This document shows, piece after piece, positions 54,731 to 64,000 of a stretch of 64,000 bases of DNA. Every line of letters starts with the position of its first letter. The stretch's first letter is position 1. Under the pieces are notes generated by a model. That model searched no databases and was not told the origin of the DNA. It saw only the letters and a program-made list of their open reading frames with translations. The DNA comes from Stutzerimonas frequens (GTDB lineage: Bacteria > Pseudomonadota > Gammaproteobacteria > Pseudomonadales > Pseudomonadaceae), in the NCBI RefSeq assembly GCF_024448335.1, contig NZ_JAMOHM010000002.1:1-64000 (forward strand), given 5' to 3'. A program made the position numbers and the translations under genes.

Positions 54731-55978
54731 TTACTGCACGGCCTGGATTGCCGCCGCCAGTTGCTTGGCCGCCTTTTGCGGGTCGGCCTTGGGGTCGTTG
54801 AAGAAGTTGGTCACGACATCGAACACCGCGCCCTGCACGTAGCTCGAAGCGGCCATGCCGTGGGTCAGGCTGGGTTGCAGGCCGCTGCCCTGGGCCGCCG
54901 CCTTGAAATCCTTCATCGACTGCTGGGCGCAGGCGTCGAACTCGCTCATGTCCTGGTCCTGACGAACCGGGATGGAGCCCTTGTTCTGGTTGAAGAAGGT
55001 CTGGAACTCCGGCTGCAGCACGGCGCGCGCCAGGTCTTCCTGGGCCTTGCGGTTGTCATCGTCGCTCAGCTTGAACATCGCCAGGGAGTCGATGTTGTAG
55101 GTGAAGCTGCCCTGGGTGCCGGGAAACGGCAGGCACTGGTAGTCCTTGCCGGCGACCTTGTTGGCGGCGGTGAACTCGCTCTTGGCCCAGTCGCCCATGA
55201 TCTGCATGCCGGCCTTGCCGTCGATGACCATGCCGGTGGCGCGGTTCCACTCGCGACCGGCGGCATCGGCGTCTATGTAGTCACGCAGTTTCTTCAGCGC
55301 CGTGAACGCCTGGACCATCTTGTCGCCGGTCAGGGTGTCCTCGTCCAGCTCGACGAATGCCTTGTGGTAATCCTCCGGTCCGAGAATGCTGAGCACGAAG
55401 CCCTCGAACACGGTGCCGTCCTGCCACGGCTGGCCGCCGTGGGCGACCGGCACGAAACCGGCGGCCTTGAGCTTCTCGGCAGCGGCGAAGAACTCGTCGA
55501 GGGTCTTCGGTGGCGTGGCGCCGGCCTTCTCGAACACCTCGGGGTTGATCCACAGCCAGTTGACCCGGTGCACGTTGACCGGCACGGCCACGTAGGAGCC
55601 GTCGTACTGCATGATCTTGCTGACCTGCTTGGGCAGCAGCTCGTCCCAGCGCTCGGCCTTGGCGGTGTCGTCGAGGTTGGCGAGCAGACCGAGTTCACCC
55701 CACTCCTGGATGTCGGGGCCCTTGATCTGCGCGGCAGATGGCGGATTGCCGGAAACGGCGCGGGTTTTCAGTACGGTCATGGCGGCCTCGCCACCGCCAC
55801 CGGCGACGGCGAAATCCTTCCAGGTATGGCCTTTCTGCTCGACCATCTTTTGCAGGGTGTCGGCGGCGCGCTTCTCGCCGCCGGAGGTCCACCAGTGCAG
55901 AACTTCGACCTCACCGGCGTGGGCGAGCAATGGCAGGGCAAGGGAAACGGAAAGAGCGAGACGATGGATCGCATTCAT
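54731..55978 (-). CDS. gltB: Periplasmic sugar-binding protein (GltB-like)
   Basis: A 415-residue extracellular solute-binding protein (family 1) with a signal peptide ending at LLAHA ([21 protein letters not shown]). The mature part starts [21 protein letters not shown], typical of Pseudomonas glucose-binding GltB. It delivers glucose to GltFG. It lies between the sensor kinase gene and gltF, and an A-rich Crc/Hfq-type motif precedes the ribosome site. Start 55978 rather than a further upstream codon, to keep the signal peptide. Confidence 0.9.
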   Translation of the reverse strand: MNAIHRLALSVSLALPLLAHAGEVEVLHWWTSGGEKRAADTLQKMVEQKGHTWKDFAVAGGGGEAAMTVLKTRAVSGNPPSAAQIKGPDIQEWGELGLLANLDDTAKAERWDELLPKQVSKIMQYDGSYVAVPVNVHRVNWLWINPEVFEKAGATPPKTLDEFFAAAEKLKAAGFVPVAHGGQPWQDGTVFEGFVLSILGPEDYHKAFVELDEDTLTGDKMVQAFTALKKLRDYIDADAAGREWNRATGMVIDGKAGMQIMGDWAKSEFTAANKVAGKDYQCLPFPGTQGSFTYNIDSLAMFKLSDDDNRKAQEDLARAVLQPEFQTFFNQNKGSIPVRQDQDMSEFDACAQQSMKDFKAAAQGSGLQPSLTHGMAASSYVQGAVFDVVTNFFNDPKADPQKAAKQLAAAIQAVQ

Positions 55979-55989
55979 GGAGGAGTACC

Positions 55990-55997
55990 TTCTTGTT
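55990..55997 (-). promoter_or_regulatory. Crc/Hfq-type A-rich motif before gltB
   Basis: Minus strand reads AACAAGAA, in AAAAACAAGAAGG, immediately upstream of the gltB start region; fits AANAANAA. Confidence 0.5.
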
Positions 55998-56137
55998 TTT
56001 ATCCGGCAAGTCGTGGGTCGCTTGCGATGGACCGAGTCTATGCCCGGAAAAATGGACACTGGGTAACGAAGGGATGGCCGATGGTCACCAACCGGTTACA
56101 AAGGCACGCCACAGGTAACAGGCACGCCTGGCGGGCT

Positions 56138-57589
56138 TCAGCGCGGTAGTGTGAGGGTCACCCTCAGCCCTCCCTGCTGCAGGTTGCGCATGCTCAGCTC
56201 GCCGCCGTGGGCGTGAGCGATGTTGCGCGCGATACCCAGCCCCAGGCCGTAGCCCTGCTGCTGACCAGAGAGCCGTACATGGGGTTCGAAAACGTGCTCC
56301 AGGCGCTGCTCCGGCACGCCCGGCCCCTCGTCGTCGACGTGCAGCACCAGCGCCTCCTTGCCATCCTCGACGTGCAGGTGGGCGCGTTCGCCATACTTCA
56401 GGGCGTTGTCCAGCAGGTTGCCGATGCAGCGTTTGAGCGCCAGCGGCTTGCCGGGGTAGGTCGCCAGCGCGCGTCCATCCAGGGTCACGCGGGTCTGGTC
56501 GCAGGCCTGGTAGGGCTCGACGATGTGTTCGAGCAGCAGATTGAGGTCCACGGCCTCGATGTTCTCGTGGATATCGGTATCCTTCACACACTGCAGGGCG
56601 CCCTTGACCAGCAGTTCCAGCTCGTCGAGATCGCGGTTGAACTTGACTTGCTGGGCCTCGTCCTCCAGCAGTTCGACCCGCAGCCGCAGCCGCGTGATGG
56701 GCGTGCGCAGGTCATGGGAAATCGCGCTGAACAACTGGCCGCGCTCGGTCAGATAGCGGCTGATGCGCTCGCGCATGTTGTTGAAGGCGCGGCTGACCTC
56801 GACGATCTCGCTGGCACCGATCTCGGCCAGCGGACGCACTTCGCCTCCCACCGACAGCTCTCGCGCCGCCTTGGCCAGGCGCTTCAATGGCCGGCTCTGC
56901 CAGCGCACCAGCAGGCCGATGAACAGCAGCAGGAAGGCACTGGTCAGCACGATGAACCACAGCTGCTGCACCGGCAGCCCCTCGTCTTCCAGGCTGACGT
57001 AGGGTGCCGGCATCAGCGAGGCGAGATAGAGCCATTCCTGCGGCGCGATCTGGATCTGCGTGACCAGCACCGGTGGCGCCAGGGGTTCGAAACCCAGCGC
57101 GTAGTGGGCCCAGGAGCGCGGCAGTTCCTCGAGCTTGATGCCACTGTTGAAGATGCGCAGATCGTCGGGGCTGACGAACTCGATGGTCAGGTCCACCGCG
57201 CCGCCCAGGCGCTGGCGCAGCACCTGCTCCACCTCGTGCAGCACCGCACGCTTGCGTGGCGTCTCCGGCAGGATCTTCATCTCCAGCGGCTTGTCGTTGA
57301 GCGAGACGAAGAAGCGCGTGCCGCCCATGCTGCGCAGCTGGTCCAGCACCAGTGGTCGGTAGCCCAGCGGCAGCGAACGGAAGTAGCTGACGCTTGCCCC
57401 CATCGACTGCGCCAGGCTACGGGCGCTGGCCAGCAGCCCCTCCATCTGGCTGGCGCGCAGCTGCGATAGCCAGATCAGGCTCGACAGCCCTTGCGCCAGC
57501 AGCACCGCGAGCAGGGTCAGCAACAGCATGCGTCCGAGCAGCGAGCGCGGCACCAGCCGCAGGCGCCGCCGCTCAGTGCGCAGATTCAT
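56138..57589 (-). CDS. gltS: Sensor histidine kinase GltS (GtrS)
   Basis: A 483-residue membrane histidine kinase: two membrane helices (about 16-40 and 215-237) around a periplasmic sensor domain, a HAMP region ([18 protein letters not shown]), H-box [18 protein letters not shown] near 290, and ATPase boxes [19 protein letters not shown] and GYGLGLGIA. In pseudomonads GtrS senses Entner-Doudoroff intermediates such as 2-ketogluconate or 6-phosphogluconate and controls GltR. It overlaps gltR by 17 nt. Confidence 0.91.
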   Translation of the reverse strand: MNLRTERRRLRLVPRSLLGRMLLLTLLAVLLAQGLSSLIWLSQLRASQMEGLLASARSLAQSMGASVSYFRSLPLGYRPLVLDQLRSMGGTRFFVSLNDKPLEMKILPETPRKRAVLHEVEQVLRQRLGGAVDLTIEFVSPDDLRIFNSGIKLEELPRSWAHYALGFEPLAPPVLVTQIQIAPQEWLYLASLMPAPYVSLEDEGLPVQQLWFIVLTSAFLLLFIGLLVRWQSRPLKRLAKAARELSVGGEVRPLAEIGASEIVEVSRAFNNMRERISRYLTERGQLFSAISHDLRTPITRLRLRVELLEDEAQQVKFNRDLDELELLVKGALQCVKDTDIHENIEAVDLNLLLEHIVEPYQACDQTRVTLDGRALATYPGKPLALKRCIGNLLDNALKYGERAHLHVEDGKEALVLHVDDEGPGVPEQRLEHVFEPHVRLSGQQQGYGLGLGIARNIAHAHGGELSMRNLQQGGLRVTLTLPR

Positions 57590-58307
57590 GGTGCGGCGTC
57601 ACCTGGGTAGCCAACAAGTAACCGCTGCCACGTACCGTGCGGATCAGCCGCGGCGACTTGCCGGTGTCACGCAGGCGCTGGCGCAGACGGCTCACCGCCA
57701 TGTCGACGATGCGCTCCAGCGGCATCACCTCGCGCCCGCGGGTGGCGTTGGCGATGGTGTCGCGGTCGAGGATCTGCTGCGGATGATCGAGAAACAGCTT
57801 GAGCAGGGCGAAATCGGCACCGGACAGAAAGACTTCCTCGCCATCGGCGTGAAACAGGCGGTGGCTGATCATGTCCAGCCGCCATTCATCGAAGGCCAGC
57901 ACGTCGCTGCCGCGCTCCTGGGCGAAGCTGACCCGCCGCAGCAAGGCCTTGATCCGCGCCAGCAGCTCGCGTGGGCTGAACGGCTTGCCGAGGTAATCGT
58001 CGGCGCCCAGCTCAAGACCGACCACCCGGTCGGCCTCGTCGGAACTGGCGGTGAGCATGATGATCGGCATCGAGGCCAGCCGCTCGTGCTGGCGAATCCA
58101 GCGGCAGAGGCTGAAGCCGTCCTCGTCGGGCAGCATCACGTCGAGTATCACCAGATCGGCCGGTTCGGCGCACAGCGCGCTGCGAAACTGCGCGCCGTCC
58201 GGCACGCCGCGGACCTGAAAGCCCGAGCGGCTGAGATAGGTCTGCAGCAGTTCGCGGATTTCCTGATCGTCGTCGACCAGAAGGATGTTCTTACCTGCTT
58301 GGCTCAC
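57573..58307 (-). CDS. gltR: Response regulator GltR
   Basis: A 244-residue OmpR-type regulator: receiver with VDDD (11-14), phosphoacceptor Asp in [13 protein letters not shown] near 55, and Lys in GKPFSPREL near 107; C-terminal winged helix ([11 protein letters not shown]). It represses or controls glucose transport genes according to GltS. The GTG start at 58307 is supported by an AGGGA site, and an A-rich Crc/Hfq-type motif lies just upstream. Confidence 0.92.
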   Translation of the reverse strand: MSQAGKNILLVDDDQEIRELLQTYLSRSGFQVRGVPDGAQFRSALCAEPADLVILDVMLPDEDGFSLCRWIRQHERLASMPIIMLTASSDEADRVVGLELGADDYLGKPFSPRELLARIKALLRRVSFAQERGSDVLAFDEWRLDMISHRLFHADGEEVFLSGADFALLKLFLDHPQQILDRDTIANATRGREVMPLERIVDMAVSRLRQRLRDTGKSPRLIRTVRGSGYLLATQVTPHHESAH

Positions 58308-58322
58308 GTCACGTCCCTTTTC

Positions 58323-58330
58323 TTGTTGTT
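58323..58330 (-). promoter_or_regulatory. Crc/Hfq-type A-rich motif before gltR
   Basis: Minus strand reads AACAACAA (in AACAACAAGAAAAGGGA), overlapping the ribosome-site region of the GTG-started gltR. Confidence 0.58.
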
Positions 58331-58364
58331 ATCCGATCGCCCGTCGCCTTTCCCTGCCAGCCGC

Positions 58365-59324
58365 CTAGACGCCCTCCAGCAGCGATTGCAACGCCACGCC
58401 GGCGCCTTCCAGGCCCGGATAAGGCGCGGTCACCAGCCATACCGGCAGGCGATCGAAATAGCCACTCATTTGGCCCTTCTCGCACAGGGCATCGCAAAAG
58501 CCGCTGTGCATGAAGAACTCGGCGAAGCGCGGTACCACGCCGCCGACGATATATACCCCGCCGCGTGCACCGAGCGTCAGCACGTTGTCGCCGACGATGC
58601 GCCCAAGCCAGCGGCAGAACTGCTCCAGCACGGCCACGGCGTACGGCTCGCCAGCCAGCGCAGCCTTGGTGATCTCAGCCGGGGAGTCGTGTTCGGCCGC
58701 TCGGCCATCCAGCGCGCAACAGGCACGATAGAGCGTCAGCAAACCCGGCCCGCTGAGCACGGCTTCGGCATTCACGTGGCCCTGTGCGCGGTGCAGTTGC
58801 GTCCAGATCGCCGCCTCGCGCTCGCTGCCGATCGGCAGACAGATATGCCCGCCCTCGCCCGGCAACGCGCGCCAGCCGCCGACCAGCGGCAGCAGCCCGG
58901 CGACCCCCAACCCGGTGCCGGGGCCTATGACCAGACGCGGCCGGCCGGGTTCAGGCTCGCCCTCGCGGACCGTGACGCGCTCGTCATCGCGCAGCCGGGT
59001 CATACCGAGAGCCATGGCGGTGAAGTCGTTGATCAGCAGCAGATCCTTCAGGCCCAGTTCGCGGCAGAACGCCTGTCGACTCAGCTGCCAGTGGTTGTTG
59101 GTGAAGCGGAAGTGATCGCCGCTCACCGGCCCGGCACAGGCCAGGCATACTGCTTCCAGCGCATCCAGCGGCTGGCCCACTTCGTCGAGGTAGGCGCGGA
59201 TTGCCAGCTCCGGACGCGCATGGTCTGCCGTGGGCAGCACGCGAATCTGCTCGATCCGCTGATCGCGCCACAGCGCGAAGCGTGCATTGGTACCACCGAT
59301 GTCGCCAACCAGCGCGGTCTTCAC
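58365..59324 (-). CDS. glk: Glucokinase
   Basis: A 319-residue ROK-unrelated bacterial glucokinase phosphorylating glucose with ATP. Motifs: [12 protein letters not shown] (8-19) for [22 protein letters not shown] and the zinc-free LPGEGGH. Starts with GTG at 59324, overlapping the edd stop as GTGA, so translation is coupled to edd. The product feeds the zwf-pgl-edd-eda route. Confidence 0.93.
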   Translation of the reverse strand: MKTALVGDIGGTNARFALWRDQRIEQIRVLPTADHARPELAIRAYLDEVGQPLDALEAVCLACAGPVSGDHFRFTNNHWQLSRQAFCRELGLKDLLLINDFTAMALGMTRLRDDERVTVREGEPEPGRPRLVIGPGTGLGVAGLLPLVGGWRALPGEGGHICLPIGSEREAAIWTQLHRAQGHVNAEAVLSGPGLLTLYRACCALDGRAAEHDSPAEITKAALAGEPYAVAVLEQFCRWLGRIVGDNVLTLGARGGVYIVGGVVPRFAEFFMHSGFCDALCEKGQMSGYFDRLPVWLVTAPYPGLEGAGVALQSLLEGV

Positions 59325-61150
59325 TTGAGCGCCTCCAGACTCTCGGTGAACGCGCTGGCGCCCTGCTCTGCCGTGCTGAAGGACGCGCGCATGAAGGCGA
59401 ACAGCTCGCGACCGCAACCGATACCCATGTCTTCCGGGCGGATGGCCGCCTGCCGCATCGCCCACTCGTCCGGATCGACCAGCGCGCACAGCTCGCCGGT
59501 CTCGCCATCGACGCGGATGATGTCGCCATCGCGCACTCGCGCCAGCGGGCCACCATCCAGCGCCTCGGGGCAGACATGGATCGCCGCCGGCACCTTGCCG
59601 GAGGCGCCGGACATGCGCCCGTCGGTGACCAGCGCCACCTTGTAACCGCGGTCCTGCAGCACGCCGAGGAACGGCGTGAGTTTGTGCAACTCCGGCATGC
59701 CATTGGCCTTCGGCCCCTGGAAACGCACCACGGCGATGAAATCGCGCTCCAGCTCGCCGGCCTTGAAAGCGGCTGCCAGCTCGCTCTGGTCGATGAACAC
59801 CCGCGCCGGCGCCTCGACCACACGATGTTCCGGCGCCACGGCCGAGATTTTGGTCACGCCGCGCCCCAGGTTGCCTTCCAGCACACGCAGGCCGCCCTCC
59901 GGGGAGAAGGGCCGCTCTGCCGGACGCAGGATGGTTTCGTCCAGGCTCTGAGCGGGCCCATCGCGCCAGACCAGCTTGTCACCGTCGAGGAACGGCTCCT
60001 GGATATAGCGGCGCAGGCCCTTGCCGACCACCGTGTGCACATCCTCATGCAGCAAGCCGGCGTCGAGCAGCGTGCGCACCATGAAGGGCACGCCGCCGCA
60101 GGCATGGAAATGGTTCACATCGGCCTGACCGTTGGGGTAGACCTTGGCCAGGGTCGGCACCACCTCGGAAAGGTCGGCCATGTCCTGCCAGGTCAGCTGG
60201 ATGCCGGCGGCGCGGGCGAATGCCGGAATATGCAGGGTGTGGTTGGTCGAACCGCCGGTGGCGTTGAGCGCGACCACCGAATTGACGATGGACTTCTCGT
60301 CGACCACCTGGCACAGCGGCGTGTAATTACCGGCCTGATGGGTCAGGCGGGTGACCTGCTGCGCGGCTTCGCGGGTCAGCGCATCGCGCAGCGGCGTGTA
60401 GGGATTTACGAACGAGGAGCCCGGCAGGTGCAGACCCATGATCTCCATCACCACCTGATTGGTGTTGGCGGTGCCGTAGAAGGTGCAGGTGCCCGGGCTG
60501 TGGTAGGACTTCATTTCCGATTCCAGCAACTCCTCGCGGCTCGCCTTGCCTTCGGCGTAGCGCTGGCGCACCGCGGCCTTTTCCTTGTTGGGGATGCCCG
60601 AGGGCATCGGCCCGCCCGGTACGAAGATGGTCGGCAGATGACCGAAGCGCAGCGCGCCGATCATCAGGCCTGGGACGATCTTGTCGCAGATGCCGAGCAT
60701 CAGCGCGGCGTCGAACATGTTGTGCGACAGCGCGACCGCCGTGCTCATGGCGATCACTTCGCGACTGGCCAGGCTCATCTCCATGCCCGCCTCGCCTTGG
60801 GTCACGCCGTCGCACATTGCCGGCACGCCGCCGGCGAACTGGCCGACCGAACCAATCTCGCGCAGCGCCTGGCGGATCATCTCCGGAAAATGCTCGTAGG
60901 GCTGATGCGCCGAAAGCATGTCGTTGTACGCGGAAACGATTGCGACGTTCGCCGCGTTCATCAGGCGCAGGCTCTGCTTGTCCTGAGTGGAATTGCAGCC
61001 GGCGACGCCATGGGCGAAGTTGGCGCATTGCAGCCCGCCTCGCTGAGGGCCCTCGCTGGCAGCGGCGGCCATCATCGCGAGGTAACGCTCACGCGTCTTG
61101 CGGCTGCGCTCGACCAGGCGCTCGGTGACTTCCAGAACTCGCGGGTGCAT
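59321..61150 (-). CDS. edd: 6-phosphogluconate dehydratase
   Basis: A 609-residue IlvD/Edd-family [4Fe-4S] dehydratase converting 6-phosphogluconate to KDPG in the Entner-Doudoroff pathway. Cluster and active-site stretches: CNSTQDK near 53, [18 protein letters not shown] near 115-135, NATGGSTNH near 285, and the late [11 protein letters not shown]. Standard length, start [12 protein letters not shown]. First gene of the edd-glk-gltR-gltS series. Confidence 0.95.
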   Translation of the reverse strand: MHPRVLEVTERLVERSRKTRERYLAMMAAAASEGPQRGGLQCANFAHGVAGCNSTQDKQSLRLMNAANVAIVSAYNDMLSAHQPYEHFPEMIRQALREIGSVGQFAGGVPAMCDGVTQGEAGMEMSLASREVIAMSTAVALSHNMFDAALMLGICDKIVPGLMIGALRFGHLPTIFVPGGPMPSGIPNKEKAAVRQRYAEGKASREELLESEMKSYHSPGTCTFYGTANTNQVVMEIMGLHLPGSSFVNPYTPLRDALTREAAQQVTRLTHQAGNYTPLCQVVDEKSIVNSVVALNATGGSTNHTLHIPAFARAAGIQLTWQDMADLSEVVPTLAKVYPNGQADVNHFHACGGVPFMVRTLLDAGLLHEDVHTVVGKGLRRYIQEPFLDGDKLVWRDGPAQSLDETILRPAERPFSPEGGLRVLEGNLGRGVTKISAVAPEHRVVEAPARVFIDQSELAAAFKAGELERDFIAVVRFQGPKANGMPELHKLTPFLGVLQDRGYKVALVTDGRMSGASGKVPAAIHVCPEALDGGPLARVRDGDIIRVDGETGELCALVDPDEWAMRQAAIRPEDMGIGCGRELFAFMRASFSTAEQGASAFTESLEALK

Positions 61151-61172
61151 GCGTCTCTCCTGCTGCGGAATT

Positions 61173-61180
61173 TTGTTCTT
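61173..61180 (-). promoter_or_regulatory. Crc/Hfq-type A-rich motif before edd
   Basis: Minus strand reads AAGAACAA (followed by AA), upstream of the CAGGAGAG ribosome site of edd; fits AANAANAA. It also overlaps a weak HexR-like dyad. Confidence 0.5.
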
Positions 61181-61333
61181 CGACAACCATAAACCATCCG
61201 GAGTCGGTTGGCGTTCGGACAGGACGCAAGGCCAATGGTTGCGCGCGCAGCCTAGCAACATGAGCGTTTCGCCGGCAGCGAGCGCTCGACGGGCTCGAGA
61301 CGGCCGTTATCCGGGTGTCACACGGAACCGCGG

Positions 61334-62104
61334 CTATGGCGCCGGTGGTTCCTCGTCCGGGTCGATGTCCGCCGCTTGCGCTTCGAGCAAGTCGTCGAAG
61401 TCGGTCTTGAGCCCCTGCTCCATGCCATCGAGTTCCGCCAGCAGGCTGCGGAAACTGGTCTGCTCGCGCACAGGCGCCTGCGGCTCGTCCAGGGCCTCGT
61501 CGGCGCGGGCCTGCAGCGCGACTGGCACCGCGGCATCCTCGTCGTCCAGCACCGGACGCAGCTCCGGTTCCATCTCGCGCAATACGGCGAGTGGCGGAAG
61601 TTCATCTAGGTTCTTCAGGTTGAAGTGGTCGAGAAACTGGCGGGTGGTGGCGAACATTGCCGGCCGACCCGGCACGTCACGATGACCGACCACGCGAATC
61701 CACTCGCGCTCCTGCAACGTCTTGACGATCTGGCTGTTGACCGCAACGCCGCGAATGTCCTCGATCTCGCCGCGGGTGATGGGCTGGCGGTAGGCGATCA
61801 GCGCCAGGGTTTCCAGCAATGCACGGGAGTAGCGCTGCGGCCGCTCTTCCCAAAGCCGGCCGACCCATGACGAGAAACGCTGGCGCACCTGCAGACGATA
61901 ACCACTGGCCACCTCCTTGAGTTCGAAGGCGTGCCCCTTGCAGGACTTGTCCAGGACTTCGAGGGCCTTCTTCAGCTGCGCCGACGAGGGTCGTTCATGC
62001 TCCTCGAACAGCTCGCCGAGGCGCTCCAGGGAGAGCGGCTTGCCGGACGCGAGCAGAAAGGCTTCGAGCAGCGAAGCGAGATCCTTGGGATCGGACAGGT
62101 CCAC
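61334..62104 (-). CDS. scpB: Segregation and condensation protein B
   Basis: A 256-residue winged-helix kleisin-associated protein of the SMC-ScpAB complex, which organises the nucleoid. Core motifs: LLEAFLLASGKPLSLERL, then ALLETLALIAYRQPITRGEIEDIRGV with the second winged helix and GRPAMFATT. The C-terminus is a long acidic tail, common in pseudomonads. GTG 62104 (VDLSDPKDLAS) chosen over ATG 62146 because AGGAG lies 7 nt before it and homology begins there. Confidence 0.88.
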   Translation of the reverse strand: MDLSDPKDLASLLEAFLLASGKPLSLERLGELFEEHERPSSAQLKKALEVLDKSCKGHAFELKEVASGYRLQVRQRFSSWVGRLWEERPQRYSRALLETLALIAYRQPITRGEIEDIRGVAVNSQIVKTLQEREWIRVVGHRDVPGRPAMFATTRQFLDHFNLKNLDELPPLAVLREMEPELRPVLDDEDAAVPVALQARADEALDEPQAPVREQTSFRSLLAELDGMEQGLKTDFDDLLEAQAADIDPDEEPPAP

Positions 62105-62123
62105 GGTTGACTCCTGCAAATAT

Positions 62124-62942
62124 CTATTCGGTTCGACTGCGCACATGGATAGGCGCGAAGGGCTCGTTCTGCACCAGCTCGACCAGCGATTCCTTGATCA
62201 GCTCGAGTACGGCCATGAAGGTCACCACCACGCCAAGGCGCCCTTCCTCCACATGGAACAGCGCAACGAACGGGACGAAACCACCACCCTTCAGCCGCTC
62301 GAGCACCTCGCTCATGCGCTCGCGCGTCGACAGCGCCTCACGGGTCACCTGGTGGCTCTCGAACATGTCGGCACGGCGCAGCACCTCGGCCATGGATACC
62401 AGCAGTTCCTCCAGGCTGACATCCGGCAGCAGCTTGCGCGCCCTGGCATCCGGGGCGTCGAGGCGTGGCACCTGCAGGTCGCGACCGACCCGCGGCAGCT
62501 CGTCCAGATCCTCGGCGGCGGCCTTGAAGCGCTCGTACTCCTGCAGCCGGCGGATCAGCTCGGCGCGCGGGTCGTCTTCCTCTTCGGCGGCTTCGGCCGA
62601 GCGCGGCAACAGCATGCGCGACTTGATCTCGGCGAGCATGGCGGCCATCACCAGGTACTCGGCGGCCAGTTCCAGACGCACCGACTTCATCAGCTCGACG
62701 TAGCCCATGTACTGGCGGGTGATTTCCGCCACCGGGATATCGAGGATGTCGATGTTCTGCTTGCGGATCAGATAGAGCAACAGGTCAAGTGGGCCTTCGA
62801 ACGCTTCGAGAAAGACTTCCAGCGCATCCGGCGGTATGTACAGGTCCAGCGGCAGCTCGGTCACCGCCTCGCCATAGACCAGCGCCAGGCGCAGCTGCTC
62901 GCCGGGCTGAGTCGATTCGGGGCTCTGGAGTTCGGTCTGCAT
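62124..62942 (-). CDS. scpA: Segregation and condensation protein A (kleisin)
   Basis: A 272-residue kleisin bridging SMC heads with ScpB. The N-terminal FEGPLDLLLYLIRKQNIDILDIPVAEIT (about 48-75) and EYLVMAAMLAEIKSRMLLP motifs are diagnostic; the C-terminal winged helix ends LGVVVTFMAVLELIKE. It carries the longer N-terminal extension seen in pseudomonads. scpB starts 19 nt downstream. Confidence 0.9.
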   Translation of the reverse strand: MQTELQSPESTQPGEQLRLALVYGEAVTELPLDLYIPPDALEVFLEAFEGPLDLLLYLIRKQNIDILDIPVAEITRQYMGYVELMKSVRLELAAEYLVMAAMLAEIKSRMLLPRSAEAAEEEDDPRAELIRRLQEYERFKAAAEDLDELPRVGRDLQVPRLDAPDARARKLLPDVSLEELLVSMAEVLRRADMFESHQVTREALSTRERMSEVLERLKGGGFVPFVALFHVEEGRLGVVVTFMAVLELIKESLVELVQNEPFAPIHVRSRTE

Positions 62943-62969
62943 GGTCTTCCTCGAAGCTGCGCGGGCGCG

Positions 62970-64000
62970 TCAGCGGTAATTCAGGCCCATCGCCTGACGC
63001 ACGTCGATCAGCGTCTCGCGGGCTTCGTCGCGTGCGTGCTCCGCCCCCTCGGCGAGGATGCTGCGCACCAGATCCGGATTCTGCTCGTAATCCAACGCGC
63101 GTTCCTGCAGCGGCGCCAGGTCCGCCTTGATCGAATCGATCAGCGGCGCCTTGCATTCCAGGCAGCCGATGCCGGCGCTGCGACAGCCCTGCTCGGCCCA
63201 CTGGCACACCGCCTCCTCGGAATGCGCCTGATGCATCTGCCACACCGGGCAGCGCGTCGGCTCACCGGGGTCGCTACGATGTACGCGCGCCGGGTCGGTG
63301 GGCATGCGGCGGATTTTCTCCTCGATCTCGTTCGGCGTGTCGCGCAGATAGATCGCATTGCTGTTGGATTTGGCCATCTTGCCGCCGTCGAGCCCGGACA
63401 GCTTCGGTGACTCGCCAAGCAGTGCCTGCGGCTCCGGCAACAGCAGCTTGCCGCAGCCTTCCAGGTAGCCGAACAACCGCTCCTGGTCGCCGATGGTGAT
63501 GGTCTGTTGCTCCTTGATCAGCGCACGGGCAGTGTTCAGCGCCTCGACGTCGCCCTGCTCCTGATAGCTCTTGCGCAGGCTGACGTAGAGCTTGGAGGTC
63601 TTCTTGCCGAGCTTGCGGATCGCCGCTTCGGCCTTGTCCTCGAAATCCGCTTCGCGCCCATAGAGGTGATTGAAGCGCCGCGCCACGTCGCGGGCGAATT
63701 CGATATGCGGCAGCTGGTCTGCTCCCACCGGCACCAGCCCGGCACGGTAGAGCAGGATGTCGGCCGCCTGCAGCAGCGGGTAGCCGAGAAAGCCATAGGT
63801 GTCCAGGTTCTTGTCCTGCAGGCTCTGTTGCAGCTCCTTGTAGGACGGCACCCGCTCCAGCCAACCCAGCGGGCAGATCATCGACAGCAAGAGATGCAGC
63901 TCGGCGTGCTCGGGAACCTGGGACTGGATGAACAGCGTCGCCGAACTCGGACTGACCCCGGCCGCCAACCAATCCACCGCCATGTCCATCACGTTCTGCG
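62970..64000 (-). CDS. trpS: Tryptophanyl-tRNA synthetase, N-terminus outside the window
   Basis: The C-terminal 343 or so codons of a class I aminoacyl-tRNA synthetase charging tRNA-Trp. Visible: NVMDMAVDWLAAGVSP, SMICPLGWLERVPSYKE, VGADQLPHIEFARDVARRFN, and GGKMAKSNSNAIYL, the equivalent of the KMSKS loop. There is a pseudomonad-type insertion and a Cys/Trp-rich segment (CPVWQMHQ...GCLECK) before the end. The HIGH motif and start lie beyond the right edge. 27 nt upstream of scpA. Confidence 0.94.
   Translation of the reverse strand, partial: QNVMDMAVDWLAAGVSPSSATLFIQSQVPEHAELHLLLSMICPLGWLERVPSYKELQQSLQDKNLDTYGFLGYPLLQAADILLYRAGLVPVGADQLPHIEFARDVARRFNHLYGREADFEDKAEAAIRKLGKKTSKLYVSLRKSYQEQGDVEALNTARALIKEQQTITIGDQERLFGYLEGCGKLLLPEPQALLGESPKLSGLDGGKMAKSNSNAIYLRDTPNEIEEKIRRMPTDPARVHRSDPGEPTRCPVWQMHQAHSEEAVCQWAEQGCRSAGIGCLECKAPLIDSIKADLAPLQERALDYEQNPDLVRSILAEGAEHARDEARETLIDVRQAMGLNYR

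Noticed and set aside
56281..56293. GGTTCGAAAAC as a tRNA T-arm
   Set aside because: It lies inside gltS coding sequence and no cloverleaf can be built around it.
57528..59645. Plus-strand frame of 705 codons opposite gltR and glk
   Set aside because: Runs across two real genes on the other strand; no homology.
61173..61186. TTGT-TCTTCG-ACAA dyad upstream of edd as a HexR operator
   Set aside because: The spacer is 6 nt, whereas the Pseudomonas HexR site is TTGT-N7-8-ACAA, and it overlaps the A-rich leader motif; not strong enough to list as a site.
62104..62146. ATG 62146 as scpB start
   Set aside because: It would overlap scpA and add 14 non-homologous residues; GTG 62104 has a good ribosome site.

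Overview
The window reads as ordinary chromosome of a fluorescent-lineage-related pseudomonad, most likely the Pseudomonas stutzeri (Stutzerimonas) group. GC content is uniformly high. Several gene orders match Pseudomonas synteny: edd-glk-gltR-gltS-gltBFG-ATPase-porin; nasS-nasT, transporter, kinase, nirB-nirD-nitrate reductase-cobA; and aroC-MFS-mtnD-alkA-speE. I saw no insertion sequence, prophage, CRISPR array, tRNA or rRNA. The species assignment is an inference from gene order and protein sequence, not from a marker gene.

Layout. 1-4802 (-) is an almost complete large NAD-glutamate dehydrogenase. 4999-11754 (+) is a six-gene, end-overlapping MoxR/DUF58/DUF4381/VWA/VWA-TPR/BatD membrane cluster. 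11821-26738 (+) is a nitrate-assimilation region: the sensor pair nasS-nasT, a NIT-like membrane protein, a nitrate MFS transporter with a PP2C-kinase fusion, and nirBD-nitrate reductase-cobA. It is interrupted by a thioesterase, a PfkB-type sugar kinase and a small unknown gene. 26755-37381 (-) carries an MMPL/YCF48 pair, pepN, DUF2797/DUF1315, rhomboid, metallophosphatase and NAD kinase. 37607-50346 is mixed housekeeping: DUF1853, chrA, TauE/SafE, LysR, rraB, speE, alkA, two PLDc_N miniproteins, mtnD, MFS, aroC, a hydrolase and an unknown. 50351-61150 (-) is the glucose uptake and Entner-Doudoroff block. 61334-64000 (-) is scpB-scpA-trpS, with trpS cut by the right edge.

How the genes work together. 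The most informative structure is in the nitrate region. Three separate transcription units start with a sigma-54 promoter followed by the same attenuator design: a hexaloop hairpin P1, a second hexaloop hairpin P2 with loop AAAGGC, and an intrinsic terminator whose 5' arm contains P2. This is the architecture expected for the RNA-binding ANTAR protein NasT, whose gene lies just upstream, also behind a sigma-54 promoter. Two of the targets (transporter, nirB operon) are expected. The third drives a membrane-anchored, NIT-like protein, so a possible extra nitrate/nitrite sensor may sit inside the NasS-NasT circuit. In the glucose block, A-rich AANAANAA motifs precede four genes, consistent with shared Hfq/Crc translational control, and the outer-membrane porin is of LamB rather than OprB type.
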